Shown here one piece after another: positions 1 through 9,206 of a DNA stretch of 13,597 nt. Numbering within the stretch: position 1 is the stretch's first letter; every line of letters starts with the position of its first letter. The notes under the pieces were generated by a model. The model had not been told where the DNA came from and did not search any database. It was given only the letters and a program-made list of their open reading frames with translations. Made by a program: the position numbers and the translations under genes. The stretch is from assembly GCA_001798105.1 (NCBI GenBank), contig MGRI01000113.1, forward strand, positions 1-13,597. The letters are read 5' to 3'. The stretch is from Deltaproteobacteria bacterium RIFCSPHIGHO2_02_FULL_40_11. Its GTDB lineage: Bacteria > Bdellovibrionota > JACOXK01 > 2-02-FULL-40-11.

Positions 1-617
1 CCGTTCAAGGGATTTCAGATCTCATTAATATTCGTGGGCTCATTAACTTAGACTTTGCAGATATTCGAACCATTATGAGTGGCAAGGGGATGGCGCTGAT
101 GGGAACCGGGTTTGGATCTGGCGAAAACCGTGCCGTTCAAGCGGCAACCGGGGCCATATCTTCTCCACTTTTGGAAGATATTTCAATCGATGGGGCTACC
201 GGGATTATTATTAATATTACCGGGGGATCTTCACTTTCATTATACGAAGTCAACGAGGCTTCAACCCTGATTCAACAGGCTGCACACGAAGATGCTGAAA
301 TTATTTTTGGCGCCGTGATTGATGAAACTTTAAAAGACGATATTCGTGTCACTGTGATTGCAACTGGATTTCGTGCTGAAAGTGAAAAAATTGCCCAAGT
401 TGTGCCACATCATAAAAGGCCAGACGATGAAGTCATTGCCCAAAGACCCGCTATTCCAAGACAAGATGCCACCAAACCGATGGACAATGCGCATCTTTCT
501 AAGAAGGAAGAGGCCATGAAAAAGCAGCGTCCTGTGAAGGATATGGGAACTTTGGGGTTGGATGACGACGAATATGACATACCCACATTTATTCGCAGAC
601 AATCGGACATTGATTAA
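1..617 (+). CDS. ftsZ: Cell division protein FtsZ, C-terminal part (5' truncated by window edge)
   Basis: FtsZ is the tubulin-like GTPase that polymerises into the cytokinetic Z-ring at the inner face of the membrane. The reading frame enters at base 3 and gives 204 residues to the TAA; the first part of the GTPase domain lies outside the window. Visible hallmarks are the stretch [21 protein letters not shown], the end of the GTPase core with the SGENRA region, then [12 protein letters not shown] and the C-terminal activation domain ending near VIATGF. A charged, variable linker follows. The protein ends with the conserved tail peptide DIPTFIRRQ, the docking site for partners such as FtsA and ZipA in other bacteria, so the 3' end is intact. 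It is convergent with a small secreted-protein gene four bases downstream, with no obvious terminator between them. Identification is secure. Confidence 0.97.
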   Translation, partial: VQGISDLINIRGLINLDFADIRTIMSGKGMALMGTGFGSGENRAVQAATGAISSPLLEDISIDGATGIIINITGGSSLSLYEVNEASTLIQQAAHEDAEIIFGAVIDETLKDDIRVTVIATGFRAESEKIAQVVPHHKRPDDEVIAQRPAIPRQDATKPMDNAHLSKKEEAMKKQRPVKDMGTLGLDDDEYDIPTFIRRQSDID

Positions 618-621
618 GCCG

Positions 622-1071
622 TTACTGCACCCGAAACGTTCCAATCTTCCACGTCTGTGTGCCATCAGCAGTGGTCAAATAGACGAGCCCCGAGAATAAA
701 CTTTCTGTGTGATGCGTGACGCGCAAAGTATAGGTATCTCGATTTTCACGTGTTTTCGGATCCAAATAAGAAAGCATCAAAGCATCAGTTTCATAAAGAA
801 TATGTAAAAACTCAGACGGATTAAATACACCATTTCCAATTTTCACCCCAAAAAGGGTAATCATGCCGGTCAGCGCGCCATCTTCTTCTTTTGTAAAATT
901 CAACACCAAGGAATGATACCCTTTGGCACCCGAAGGAGAATCTGTCGTCATTGTTCCCGACCAAACTTTAGAAAGCAGTTGGGTGGTCATATCCTCAGGC
1001 AATGCATTTGATGCATGAACACTTGAAGCAAAAAACACAACACTCAAAAAGACATAAATATATTTTTTCAC
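622..1071 (-). CDS. Small secreted protein of unknown function
   Basis: This is a 149-residue protein I do not recognise. The first ~20 residues (MKKYIYVFLSVVFFASSVHA) form a classic Sec signal peptide: basic start, hydrophobic core and an A-x-A-like cleavage site. The mature part is rich in Thr, Gly and alternating hydrophobics (for example GALTGMITLFGV and LFSGLVYLTTADG), suggesting a small beta-rich periplasmic or secreted domain, perhaps lipocalin-like; that fold idea is a guess. The start is a GTG preceded four bases upstream by a GGAGG Shine-Dalgarno. It is transcribed away from the glycosyltransferase gene and towards ftsZ, ending five bases from the ftsZ stop. There are no mature cysteines and no lipobox. 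No function is assigned. Confidence 0.75.
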   Translation of the reverse strand: MKKYIYVFLSVVFFASSVHASNALPEDMTTQLLSKVWSGTMTTDSPSGAKGYHSLVLNFTKEEDGALTGMITLFGVKIGNGVFNPSEFLHILYETDALMLSYLDPKTRENRDTYTLRVTHHTESLFSGLVYLTTADGTQTWKIGTFRVQ

Positions 1072-1115
1072 ACAACCTCCCTTATGGAAATAACCTTACC
1101 CGAGTTCTAATTTTC

Positions 1116-1144
1116 TTGTCAATGGTCTGATGGCCTTCTATACT
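1116..1144 (+). promoter_or_regulatory. Sigma70-like promoter for the glycosyltransferase-ligA unit
   Basis: TTGTCA (1116-1121) is followed after exactly 17 bases by TATACT (1139-1144). Both boxes match the sigma70 consensus at five of six positions. The expected transcription start, about seven bases after the -10, falls next to the ATG at 1153, so the mRNA would be leaderless or nearly so. On the opposite strand the same bases read TTGACA (1117-1122), a consensus -35 pointing towards the divergent secreted-protein gene, although no good -10 accompanies it there. Confidence 0.6.
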
Positions 1145-1152
1145 TTTGGTTC

Positions 1153-4618
<3,466 letters not shown>

Positions 4619-4619
4619 G

Positions 4620-4639
4620 ATTAAGAGCTTAATTTTTTT
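4620..4639 (+). terminator. Possible weak AT-rich terminator after ligA
   Basis: A short hairpin (ATTAA, loop GAGC, TTAAT) is followed by seven T residues immediately after the ligA stop, overlapping the stop of the convergent methyltransferase gene. The five-pair stem has no GC pairs, so it would be a poor intrinsic terminator. Confidence 0.25.
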
Positions 4640-5538
4640 AAAATCATGCAGTAATGTTTATTGTATAAAAGTTGATAGCCGTTTAAGCGAAAAAATTCAT
4701 TAAATTCTTTAAGATGATCTCGGGTACATTCTAGATGCAAAGCAGTCCCATCATTATCAAAGTCTGGATAGGTTACAATATAACCATGGGCATTTAATTT
4801 TTTGTCCCATGTCTGTATTACATTCATGGGGTCTGGGATGTGTTCTAGTACATCGCAAGAAAAAATAAGGTCAAACTTTTTAGCGTTATTTTTAAATTCT
4901 TCAGGAGATTGAATGTCGACACTTAATCCTCGTTTTTGATATCGCCAAGCAGCATATTTACTTAAATAACCTTGAAGGTCTACATGTGTAGCGTGAAATC
5001 CTAATTGTGAAAATGCGATGCACTCTCTTCCAATGCCTGCACCGTAATCTACAATTTCTGTTAGATGATTTTGTTTTGCGAGGCTTAAGGCGATATTCAG
5101 TCTAAAATAAGTATGTCTGAACTCTAAATCTGTTTTGGCAAGATGGAAATAATAGAGTTTATAATTCTGATAGAAAAGTTCAGGAGAATTTGGACTATAA
5201 TCTTTCATGAAATCTGCTTCAATTTGATTGTCGATATTTTTTATTGTTTCAAATGCTTTTTCTTCAGATAAGCCACTATAAGCTTGAAGTTCAGAAATCG
5301 TTTCCGCCTTGTGGGTCGAGTGATCCTTGAGTTGAAGGCCATAAATTTTTTTAAGTGGAAACAGCTTAAGGTGTGTTCCATTAAATAAAGGAATGGTTTT
5401 TTGAATGTATTTATCCTCAAAAAAGAGTTGATAATTTCTTTTTAAATATTTTGTGCTTTTTTTATACCACTGAGGTTCTGGAATACGCATAGGGTTTTTT
5501 ATTCTTAGCTTGAAAGTCTTGCATTCGTCAATCTTCAA
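4621..5538 (-). CDS. Class I SAM-dependent methyltransferase, substrate unknown
   Basis: The C-terminal two thirds form a Rossmann-type methyltransferase. SAM-binding motif I is IVDYGAGIGRE (about 162-172), the acidic ribose-binding residue is in THVDLQ (about 184-189), and motif IV/post-motif is FDLIFSCDVLEHIPDP (about 222-237). These are typical of the UbiG/Methyltransf_11-23 group. The N-terminal ~120 residues are not recognised and are rich in Lys, Tyr and Leu. The 305-residue frame opens with a TTG and has no clear Shine-Dalgarno; an in-frame ATG at 5490 would give a protein 16 residues shorter, so the start is uncertain. The gene looks more AT-rich than its neighbours, compatible with acquisition by transfer. 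It is convergent with ligA (three bases apart) and divergent from the BMC operon, with only 58 bases between. Nothing ties it functionally to the microcompartment. Confidence 0.8.
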   Translation of the reverse strand: MKIDECKTFKLRIKNPMRIPEPQWYKKSTKYLKRNYQLFFEDKYIQKTIPLFNGTHLKLFPLKKIYGLQLKDHSTHKAETISELQAYSGLSEEKAFETIKNIDNQIEADFMKDYSPNSPELFYQNYKLYYFHLAKTDLEFRHTYFRLNIALSLAKQNHLTEIVDYGAGIGRECIAFSQLGFHATHVDLQGYLSKYAAWRYQKRGLSVDIQSPEEFKNNAKKFDLIFSCDVLEHIPDPMNVIQTWDKKLNAHGYIVTYPDFDNDGTALHLECTRDHLKEFNEFFRLNGYQLLYNKHYCMILKKLSS

Positions 5539-5556
5539 TTTGCTTAAAAAACGACC

Positions 5557-5585
5557 TTGACATTTCAGGCTTTCAGCGCTTTATT
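5557..5585 (+). promoter_or_regulatory. Candidate sigma70 promoter for the BMC operon
   Basis: A consensus -35, TTGACA (5557-5562), is followed after 17 bases by TTTATT (5580-5585), matching four of six -10 positions. It lies in the 58-base gap between the divergent methyltransferase and the first BMC gene, the only place outside coding sequence where an operon promoter could sit. The predicted start is about five bases before the ATG at 5597, and no Shine-Dalgarno is present. The -35 is strong; the -10 is weak and might need an activator. Confidence 0.45.
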
Positions 5586-5596
5586 GATGGCGTTTT

Positions 5597-6214
5597 ATGA
5601 TTGAACTGAAAACGTTTATTTTTCTAGATTCCCTTCAACCGCAACTTGCAACTTTTATTGGAACCACTTCCAATGGGTTTTTACCCACACCGTATGATGC
5701 TTCTTTATTTGTTGAAATTGCACCCGGCATCGCGATTAACCGTGTGACAGACCAAGCTTTAAAATCCACACGCGTTCGTCCCGCGTATCAAATTGTAGAA
5801 CGCGCCTTTGGGATGCTTGAAGTGCATCATAAAGATCAAGGGGAAGTCAGACAGGCCGGCACAGCGATTTTAAAAGCATTGGAAGCCGATGAAGAAAGTC
5901 GTCAAAAACCAAAATTAGTCACCAACCAAATTATTCGCTCCATTGAACCCGATCAAGCCACCATTATTAATAAAAGACGAAGTGGGTCGATGGTGTTGCC
6001 AGGGGAATCGCTTTGTATTTTAGAAACACAGCCTGCTTCCTATATTGCATTTGCAGCAAATGAAGCAGAAAAAGCCGCCAATATTAAACTTGTAGAGATG
6101 GTCCCTTTTGGGGCTTTTGGAAGACTTTATTTTAGTGGAACAGAATCAGAAGTTGACTCTGCCAGAGATGCAGCACAAGCTGCAATTGAATCTGTGAACG
6201 GAGTCAATGCATAA
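5597..6214 (+). CDS. BMC-T shell protein, tandem-domain trimer (double-layer type likely)
   Basis: This is a shell-facet protein of a bacterial microcompartment. Its 205 residues contain two BMC domains (about 1-100 and 107-202). The second carries typical BMC signatures: [29 protein letters not shown] split around 138-166, then [11 protein letters not shown] (171-181) and a final helix [10 protein letters not shown]. Three chains would make a pseudohexamer. From memory, the sequence resembles the double-layer trimers of Haliangium ochraceum (Hoch_5816/Hoch_3341 group), which stack face to face and may gate passage of larger molecules such as cofactors; double stacking here is an inference. 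It is the first gene of the operon, directly behind the candidate promoter, without a Shine-Dalgarno. The start is fixed by the promoter position and by family alignment ([18 protein letters not shown] at the N-terminus). A stem-loop follows nine bases after the stop. Confidence 0.9.
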   Translation: MIELKTFIFLDSLQPQLATFIGTTSNGFLPTPYDASLFVEIAPGIAINRVTDQALKSTRVRPAYQIVERAFGMLEVHHKDQGEVRQAGTAILKALEADEESRQKPKLVTNQIIRSIEPDQATIINKRRSGSMVLPGESLCILETQPASYIAFAANEAEKAANIKLVEMVPFGAFGRLYFSGTESEVDSARDAAQAAIESVNGVNA

Positions 6215-6219
6215 AAATT

Positions 6220-6243
6220 GTCATCCCCACGAAGGTGGGGATC
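6220..6243. repeat. 24-nt REP-like palindrome between BMC-T and BMC-H genes
   Basis: The element starts gtcatcccc and ends ggggatc. It folds into an eight-pair perfect stem (ATCCCCAC at 6223-6230, GTGGGGAT at 6235-6242) with a GAAG loop. A second copy of the same length lies inside mnmH at 11073-11096, with compensating changes in the stem. It belongs to the widespread GTCAT-CCC...GGGAT class of proteobacterial palindromes. There is no T-run after it, so it is not a classic intrinsic terminator. It could protect the upstream or downstream mRNA or mark a processing point. Confidence 0.8.
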
Positions 6244-6249
6244 TTAATT

Positions 6250-6262
6250 AAGGAGGATAAAA
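6250..6262 (+). promoter_or_regulatory. Strong Shine-Dalgarno of the BMC hexamer gene
   Basis: AAGGAGG (6250-6256) lies six bases before the ATG at 6263. It is the best ribosome-binding site in the operon; the other six BMC genes have weak or no Shine-Dalgarno. This fits the need for far more hexamers than trimers or pentamers. Confidence 0.8.
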
Positions 6263-6583
6263 ATGGACGCATTAGGACTATTAGAAACGAGAGGATTTAC
6301 AGCCATGGTGGAAGCAGCAGATGCGATGGTGAAAGCCGCCAAGGTAGAATTGGTGGGCTATGAAAAAGTGGGAGCAGGCCTGTGTACAGCCATTATTCGA
6401 GGCGATGTGGCAGCCGTGAAAGCCGCGACAGAAGCCGGTGCAAGAAATGCTGAAAAAGTTGGAGAGCTTGTGTCGGTACATGTGATTCCCAGACCCCATG
6501 CAAATTTGGAGTTAACACTTCCTTTAGGAAAAACCCCCGAAACAGGCAAATCTTCTTCACGACGAAGAGAAGCTAGAGCTTAA
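6263..6583 (+). CDS. BMC-H shell protein (hexamer-forming, PF00936)
   Basis: This is the main tile of the microcompartment shell; six copies form a hexagonal disc with a central pore. The 106 residues follow the canonical single BMC domain: [20 protein letters not shown] (3-22), [17 protein letters not shown] (23-39, the end of which lines the pore), then [15 protein letters not shown] and the facet-edge element VHVIPRPH (72-79). From memory it is close to H. ochraceum Hoch_5815. Two oddities: a Cys at position 41 just after the predicted pore loop, and a C-terminal tail rich in Ser and Arg ([10 protein letters not shown]) slightly longer than usual. A near-perfect Shine-Dalgarno precedes it, and a hairpin separates it from the upstream trimer gene. 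The next gene starts seven bases after its stop. Confidence 0.96.
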   Translation: MDALGLLETRGFTAMVEAADAMVKAAKVELVGYEKVGAGLCTAIIRGDVAAVKAATEAGARNAEKVGELVSVHVIPRPHANLELTLPLGKTPETGKSSSRRREARA

Positions 6584-6590
6584 TTTAAGC

Positions 6591-6884
6591 ATGCAAGTTG
6601 GCAGAGTGGTTGGCACAGTTGTGTCAACGCAAAAAGATCCAGCTCTCAGTGGTACAAAACTACTCATTGTAGAAACAACAGACCTCATGGGAAATCCAAA
6701 AGGGTCACATGTGGTTGCAGTGGATAGTGTGGGTGCAGGTGTTGGAGAACTTGTTTTATATGCTTCTGGAAGCTCAGCACGCCAAACCGAATCCACACAA
6801 AATAAACCCGTGGATGCTGTGATTATGAGTATCATTGATACCATTACGGTAAAGGGTGAGACGGTCTTCAATAAAGAAAGTTAA
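6591..6884 (+). CDS. BMC-P pentameric vertex protein (EutN/CcmL family), paralogue 1
   Basis: Pentamers of this family cap the vertices of microcompartment shells. The 97-residue protein opens with the family's beta-strand MQVGRVVGTVVSTQKDPALSG and continues with LLIVE, VVAVDSVGAGVGELVLYASG and the closing PVDAVIMSIIDTI. The segment LYASGSSARQTE followed by a PVDA element is, as I recall, very similar to H. ochraceum Hoch_5814. A 10-residue tail follows the last strand (VKGETVFNKES). It lies seven bases after the hexamer gene and five bases before the aldehyde dehydrogenase gene, with no clear Shine-Dalgarno, so translation probably depends on its upstream neighbour. It is one of three pentamer genes in the operon and the only one placed before the enzyme gene. 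Confidence 0.93.
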   Translation: MQVGRVVGTVVSTQKDPALSGTKLLIVETTDLMGNPKGSHVVAVDSVGAGVGELVLYASGSSARQTESTQNKPVDAVIMSIIDTITVKGETVFNKES

Positions 6885-6889
6885 ATTTT

Positions 6890-8311
6890 ATGGATCGAAC
6901 CTCTTTGTCTAACGATCAAGTCTCTTTTGTCATTGAAAGAGTGATTGAGCGTTTGAGAAATAATGACATTTCATCCGATGTTAAAACCTATGAAAAATAC
7001 CGCGCTTTAAGCGGTCTTTTTGAAAACATGGATGAAGCCATTGAGGCCGCTCAAGTCGCACAAAAAGAACTTGTCAAACTTTCTTTAGAAAAAAGAAAAG
7101 AAATTATTGAGCTTATTCGTGCGGCATGCCGATCGGAAGTAAAAAACTTATCTGAAATGGCAGTATCAGAAACAGGTTTGGGAAGAATCGAAGATAAAAT
7201 TAATAAAAATTTGTTGGTGATCCATAAAACTCCAGGTGTAGAAGATGTGGAGCCTAAAGTATTTACAGGGGACCATGGGTTATCACTCATTGAAAGATCT
7301 CCTTTTGGTGTGATTGGTGCAATTACCCCCTGCACCAATCCAACAGAAACCATTATTTGTAATTCAATTGGGATGATTGCTGCTGGAAATAGCGTTATTT
7401 TTAATCCTCATCCTTTGGCAAAAAATGTATGCGCGAAAGTTGTAGATATTATCAACAAGGCCATTGTAGAGGGAGGCGGGCCGCATAATGTTTTAATATG
7501 TATGGCAAATCCTACGATTGAATCGGCTCAACAACTCATGCGGCATAAAAAAATTAAACTTTTGGTTGTAACGGGTGGCCCAGGCGTTGTGAAAGAAGCC
7601 ATGAATTCTGGGAAAAAAGTCATTGCAGCAGGACCAGGCAATCCCCCGGTTGTCGTCGATGAAACAGCGGATTTAAAGCAGGCAGCTAGAGACATTGTTC
7701 GCGGGGCTAGTTTAGACAATAATATTGTCTGTATTGCAGAAAAAGAAATTATTTGTGTAGAAGCGGTAGCTGATCTTTTGAAAGAAGAGCTGAAAAAAAA
7801 CTTCGCCTATGAAGCCAATCCCTATCAAATTAAACAATTGGAAAAAGTTGTTTTACAAGACACCTATCCTAATAAAAATTTTATTGGGAAAAATGCAAAT
7901 GTTATTTTAAAAGAAATTGGGGTGAATGTGGGGGATGATGTCCGTATTATTGTATGCGAAGTTCCCAAAGATCATTTGTTTGTGACGCGTGAACTTTTAA
8001 TGCCTGTCCTTGCTTTTGTCCGTGTGAAATCCGTCGATGAAGCCATCGCGCTTGCAAAAGAGGTTGAGCATGGGTTTGGACACACAGCTGTCATGCATTC
8101 CAAAAATATTGACAATCTTCACAAGATGGCGAGCACGGTACAAACAGCCATCTTTGTCAAAAATGGACCTTCCTTTGCAGGCCTCGGGCTCGAAGGTGAA
8201 GGCCCTACCTCTTTTACGATTGCCTCCCCAACTGGCGAAGGGCTCACATCCGCAAAGAATTTTACAAAGGAATTGCGGTGTGTACTCAAAGACCGCTTTC
8301 GCATCGTATGA
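6890..8311 (+). CDS. BMC-associated aldehyde dehydrogenase, CoA-acylating type (PduP/EutE-like)
   Basis: This enzyme is expected to oxidise an aldehyde to an acyl-CoA with NAD+ and CoA inside the microcompartment. The 473 residues show the family landmarks: PFGVIGAITPCTNPTET (138-154), LLVVTGGPGVV (224-234), AAGPGNPP (246-253), the catalytic Cys281 in DNNIVCIAEKE, and the C-terminal EGEGPTSFTIASPTGEG (435-451). CoA-acylating activity is inferred from resemblance to PduP/EutE. Residues ~8-24 (NDQVSFVIERVIERLRN) form an amphipathic helix followed by a linker; similar N-terminal helices on PduP serve as encapsulation peptides binding the shell lumen. It is the only enzyme in the operon, so the aldehyde source, CoA recycling and NAD+ recycling must be supplied elsewhere. 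Its TGA overlaps the next gene's ATG (ATGA). The native aldehyde cannot be told from sequence. Confidence 0.9.
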   Translation: MDRTSLSNDQVSFVIERVIERLRNNDISSDVKTYEKYRALSGLFENMDEAIEAAQVAQKELVKLSLEKRKEIIELIRAACRSEVKNLSEMAVSETGLGRIEDKINKNLLVIHKTPGVEDVEPKVFTGDHGLSLIERSPFGVIGAITPCTNPTETIICNSIGMIAAGNSVIFNPHPLAKNVCAKVVDIINKAIVEGGGPHNVLICMANPTIESAQQLMRHKKIKLLVVTGGPGVVKEAMNSGKKVIAAGPGNPPVVVDETADLKQAARDIVRGASLDNNIVCIAEKEIICVEAVADLLKEELKKNFAYEANPYQIKQLEKVVLQDTYPNKNFIGKNANVILKEIGVNVGDDVRIIVCEVPKDHLFVTRELLMPVLAFVRVKSVDEAIALAKEVEHGFGHTAVMHSKNIDNLHKMASTVQTAIFVKNGPSFAGLGLEGEGPTSFTIASPTGEGLTSAKNFTKELRCVLKDRFRIV

Positions 8312-8862
8312 CAAAACCGGCCATAGGACTTATAGAGCTTAGCAGTATTGCCAAAGGGCTTTTTGTTTCAGATGCCATGATAAAGAAAGCCCCTGTTGAT
8401 GTTTTAATGTCGCAAACAACTTCTCCTGGGAAATATTTAATTTTAATTTCTGGCGACGTTGCAAGTGTTCAAGAATCGATTCAGCATGCCAAAAACTTAA
8501 CCAAAGATGTGTGTATCGATCACCTGTTTATTCCCAATATTCATCCTCAAATTATTCCAGGCATTCAAAATAAATTTCCAAAAATAAATTTGGACGCAGT
8601 TGGCGTTTTAGAAACACAATCTGTGGCATCCACCATTTCTGGGGCAGATCAGGCCTTAAAATCGGCCAATGTAAATTTGATCAATTTAAAACTGGGTAAA
8701 GGCTTAGGGGGAAAAGGCTATTTTGTGATTACAGGAGATTTAAGTGAGGTCGAGGCAGCGATTGGGGCTGCGAAAAATGCGATTGAAGAAGGGGCAAAAT
8801 TTTTAAATAGTGAAATTATTGCACGTCCCCATTCAGAGTTTCAAATTGAGGTGAAGTTATGA
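8308..8862 (+). CDS. BMC-T shell protein, PduT-like tandem-domain trimer lacking the Fe-S cysteine
   Basis: The 184 residues hold two BMC domains (about 1-92 and 95-184). The first begins AIGLIELSSIAKGLFVSDAM and the second AVGVLETQSVASTISGADQA, with GGKGYFVITGDLSEVEAAI and the closing IIARPHSEF. The pattern matches PduT and H. ochraceum BMC-T1, which form single-layer trimers. In Salmonella/Citrobacter PduT a cysteine in the first-domain pore loop (ICPGK) binds a [4Fe-4S] cluster. Here the same loop reads TSPGKY, with Ser39 replacing it, so a pore cluster is unlikely. The start at 8308 is chosen because its ATG overlaps the dehydrogenase stop as ATGA and fits the family N-terminus; an in-frame ATG at 8278 would add ten residues that do not resemble the family. 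The stop again overlaps the next start. Confidence 0.93.
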   Translation: MTKPAIGLIELSSIAKGLFVSDAMIKKAPVDVLMSQTTSPGKYLILISGDVASVQESIQHAKNLTKDVCIDHLFIPNIHPQIIPGIQNKFPKINLDAVGVLETQSVASTISGADQALKSANVNLINLKLGKGLGGKGYFVITGDLSEVEAAIGAAKNAIEEGAKFLNSEIIARPHSEFQIEVKL

Positions 8863-9206
8863 ATTTAGGAAAAGTCATTGGCGTTGTGGTTGCGACAATC
8901 AAAGACGCTTCGCTCAAAGGGGCAAAACTCTATGTGATTGAGCCATGTTATGCTGAAGATTGTCATCCTGGCTATAAACCAGGGGACTTCCTCGCACCTT
9001 CGGTGCTCGAAGTGAAATGTGCCGAAGGCACATTTCAATCAGAACCCATCATTGCCGCAGATACCGTGGGCTCCAATTTGGGAGATCTTGTTATTTGGGT
9101 AGCTTCCAGAGAGGCCGCTCTGGCCATGCCCCAAACGTTTACCCCGGTGGATGCCGCCGTCATTGGCATTGTAGATCAGGTCTGCGACCGGCGGGTGAAT
9201 CTATGA
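8859..9206 (+). CDS. BMC-P pentameric vertex protein, paralogue 2, with a ~24-residue insertion
   Basis: This EutN/CcmL-family protein has 115 residues against 87 and 97 in its operon paralogues. The start (MNLGKVIGVVVATIKDASLK), DTVGSNLGDLVIWV and PVDAAVIGIVDQV are standard. Between the second and third strands lies extra sequence, about residues 37-60, ending near CAEGTFQSE. The DNA under it (8967-9038) is built of hairpins, including an 11-pair perfect one. The loop region carries Cys30, Cys35 and Cys54, absent from the paralogues; whether they bind metal or form a disulfide is unknown. The insertion falls in a region that varies between family members, so the pentamer fold should be kept. 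Start and stop both overlap neighbours as ATGA, implying translational coupling with the PduT-like trimer before it and pentamer 3 after it. Confidence 0.9.
   Translation: MNLGKVIGVVVATIKDASLKGAKLYVIEPCYAEDCHPGYKPGDFLAPSVLEVKCAEGTFQSEPIIAADTVGSNLGDLVIWVASREAALAMPQTFTPVDAAVIGIVDQVCDRRVNL
8994..9037. repeat. Tandem hairpins inside the second pentamer gene
   Basis: A five-pair hairpin (GCACC 8994-8998, loop TTC, GGTGC 9002-9006) is followed seven bases later by an 11-pair perfect hairpin (TGAAATGTGCC 9013-9023, loop GAA, GGCACATTTCA 9027-9037). The loops are reverse complements (TTC and GAA), like two units in opposite orientation as in paired REP elements. The stretch coincides with residues absent from the paralogues, suggesting an in-frame insertion of a palindromic element. 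Confidence 0.6.

Noticed and set aside
4621..5538. Methyltransferase as part of the BMC system
   Set aside because: Opposite strand, different base composition and no cargo-like feature; adjacency alone is not enough.
6215..6249. Hairpin after the first BMC-T gene as an intrinsic terminator
   Set aside because: No T-run follows the stem, and a strong ribosome-binding site and operon continuation follow at once.
8278..8307. Upstream ATG extending the PduT-like trimer by ten residues
   Set aside because: It lies inside the dehydrogenase gene, adds residues unlike the family N-terminus, and the ATGA overlap at 8308 is the natural start.
8037..8342. Plus-strand frame across the end of the dehydrogenase gene
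   Set aside because: It is a shadow of the dehydrogenase and trimer genes, with composition typical of an off-frame reading.
9017..9202. Longer reading frame ahead of pentamer 3
   Set aside because: It overlaps pentamer 2 in another frame and encodes a low-complexity, Arg/Cys-rich stretch; the EutN-type domain begins at 9203 with an ATGA junction.
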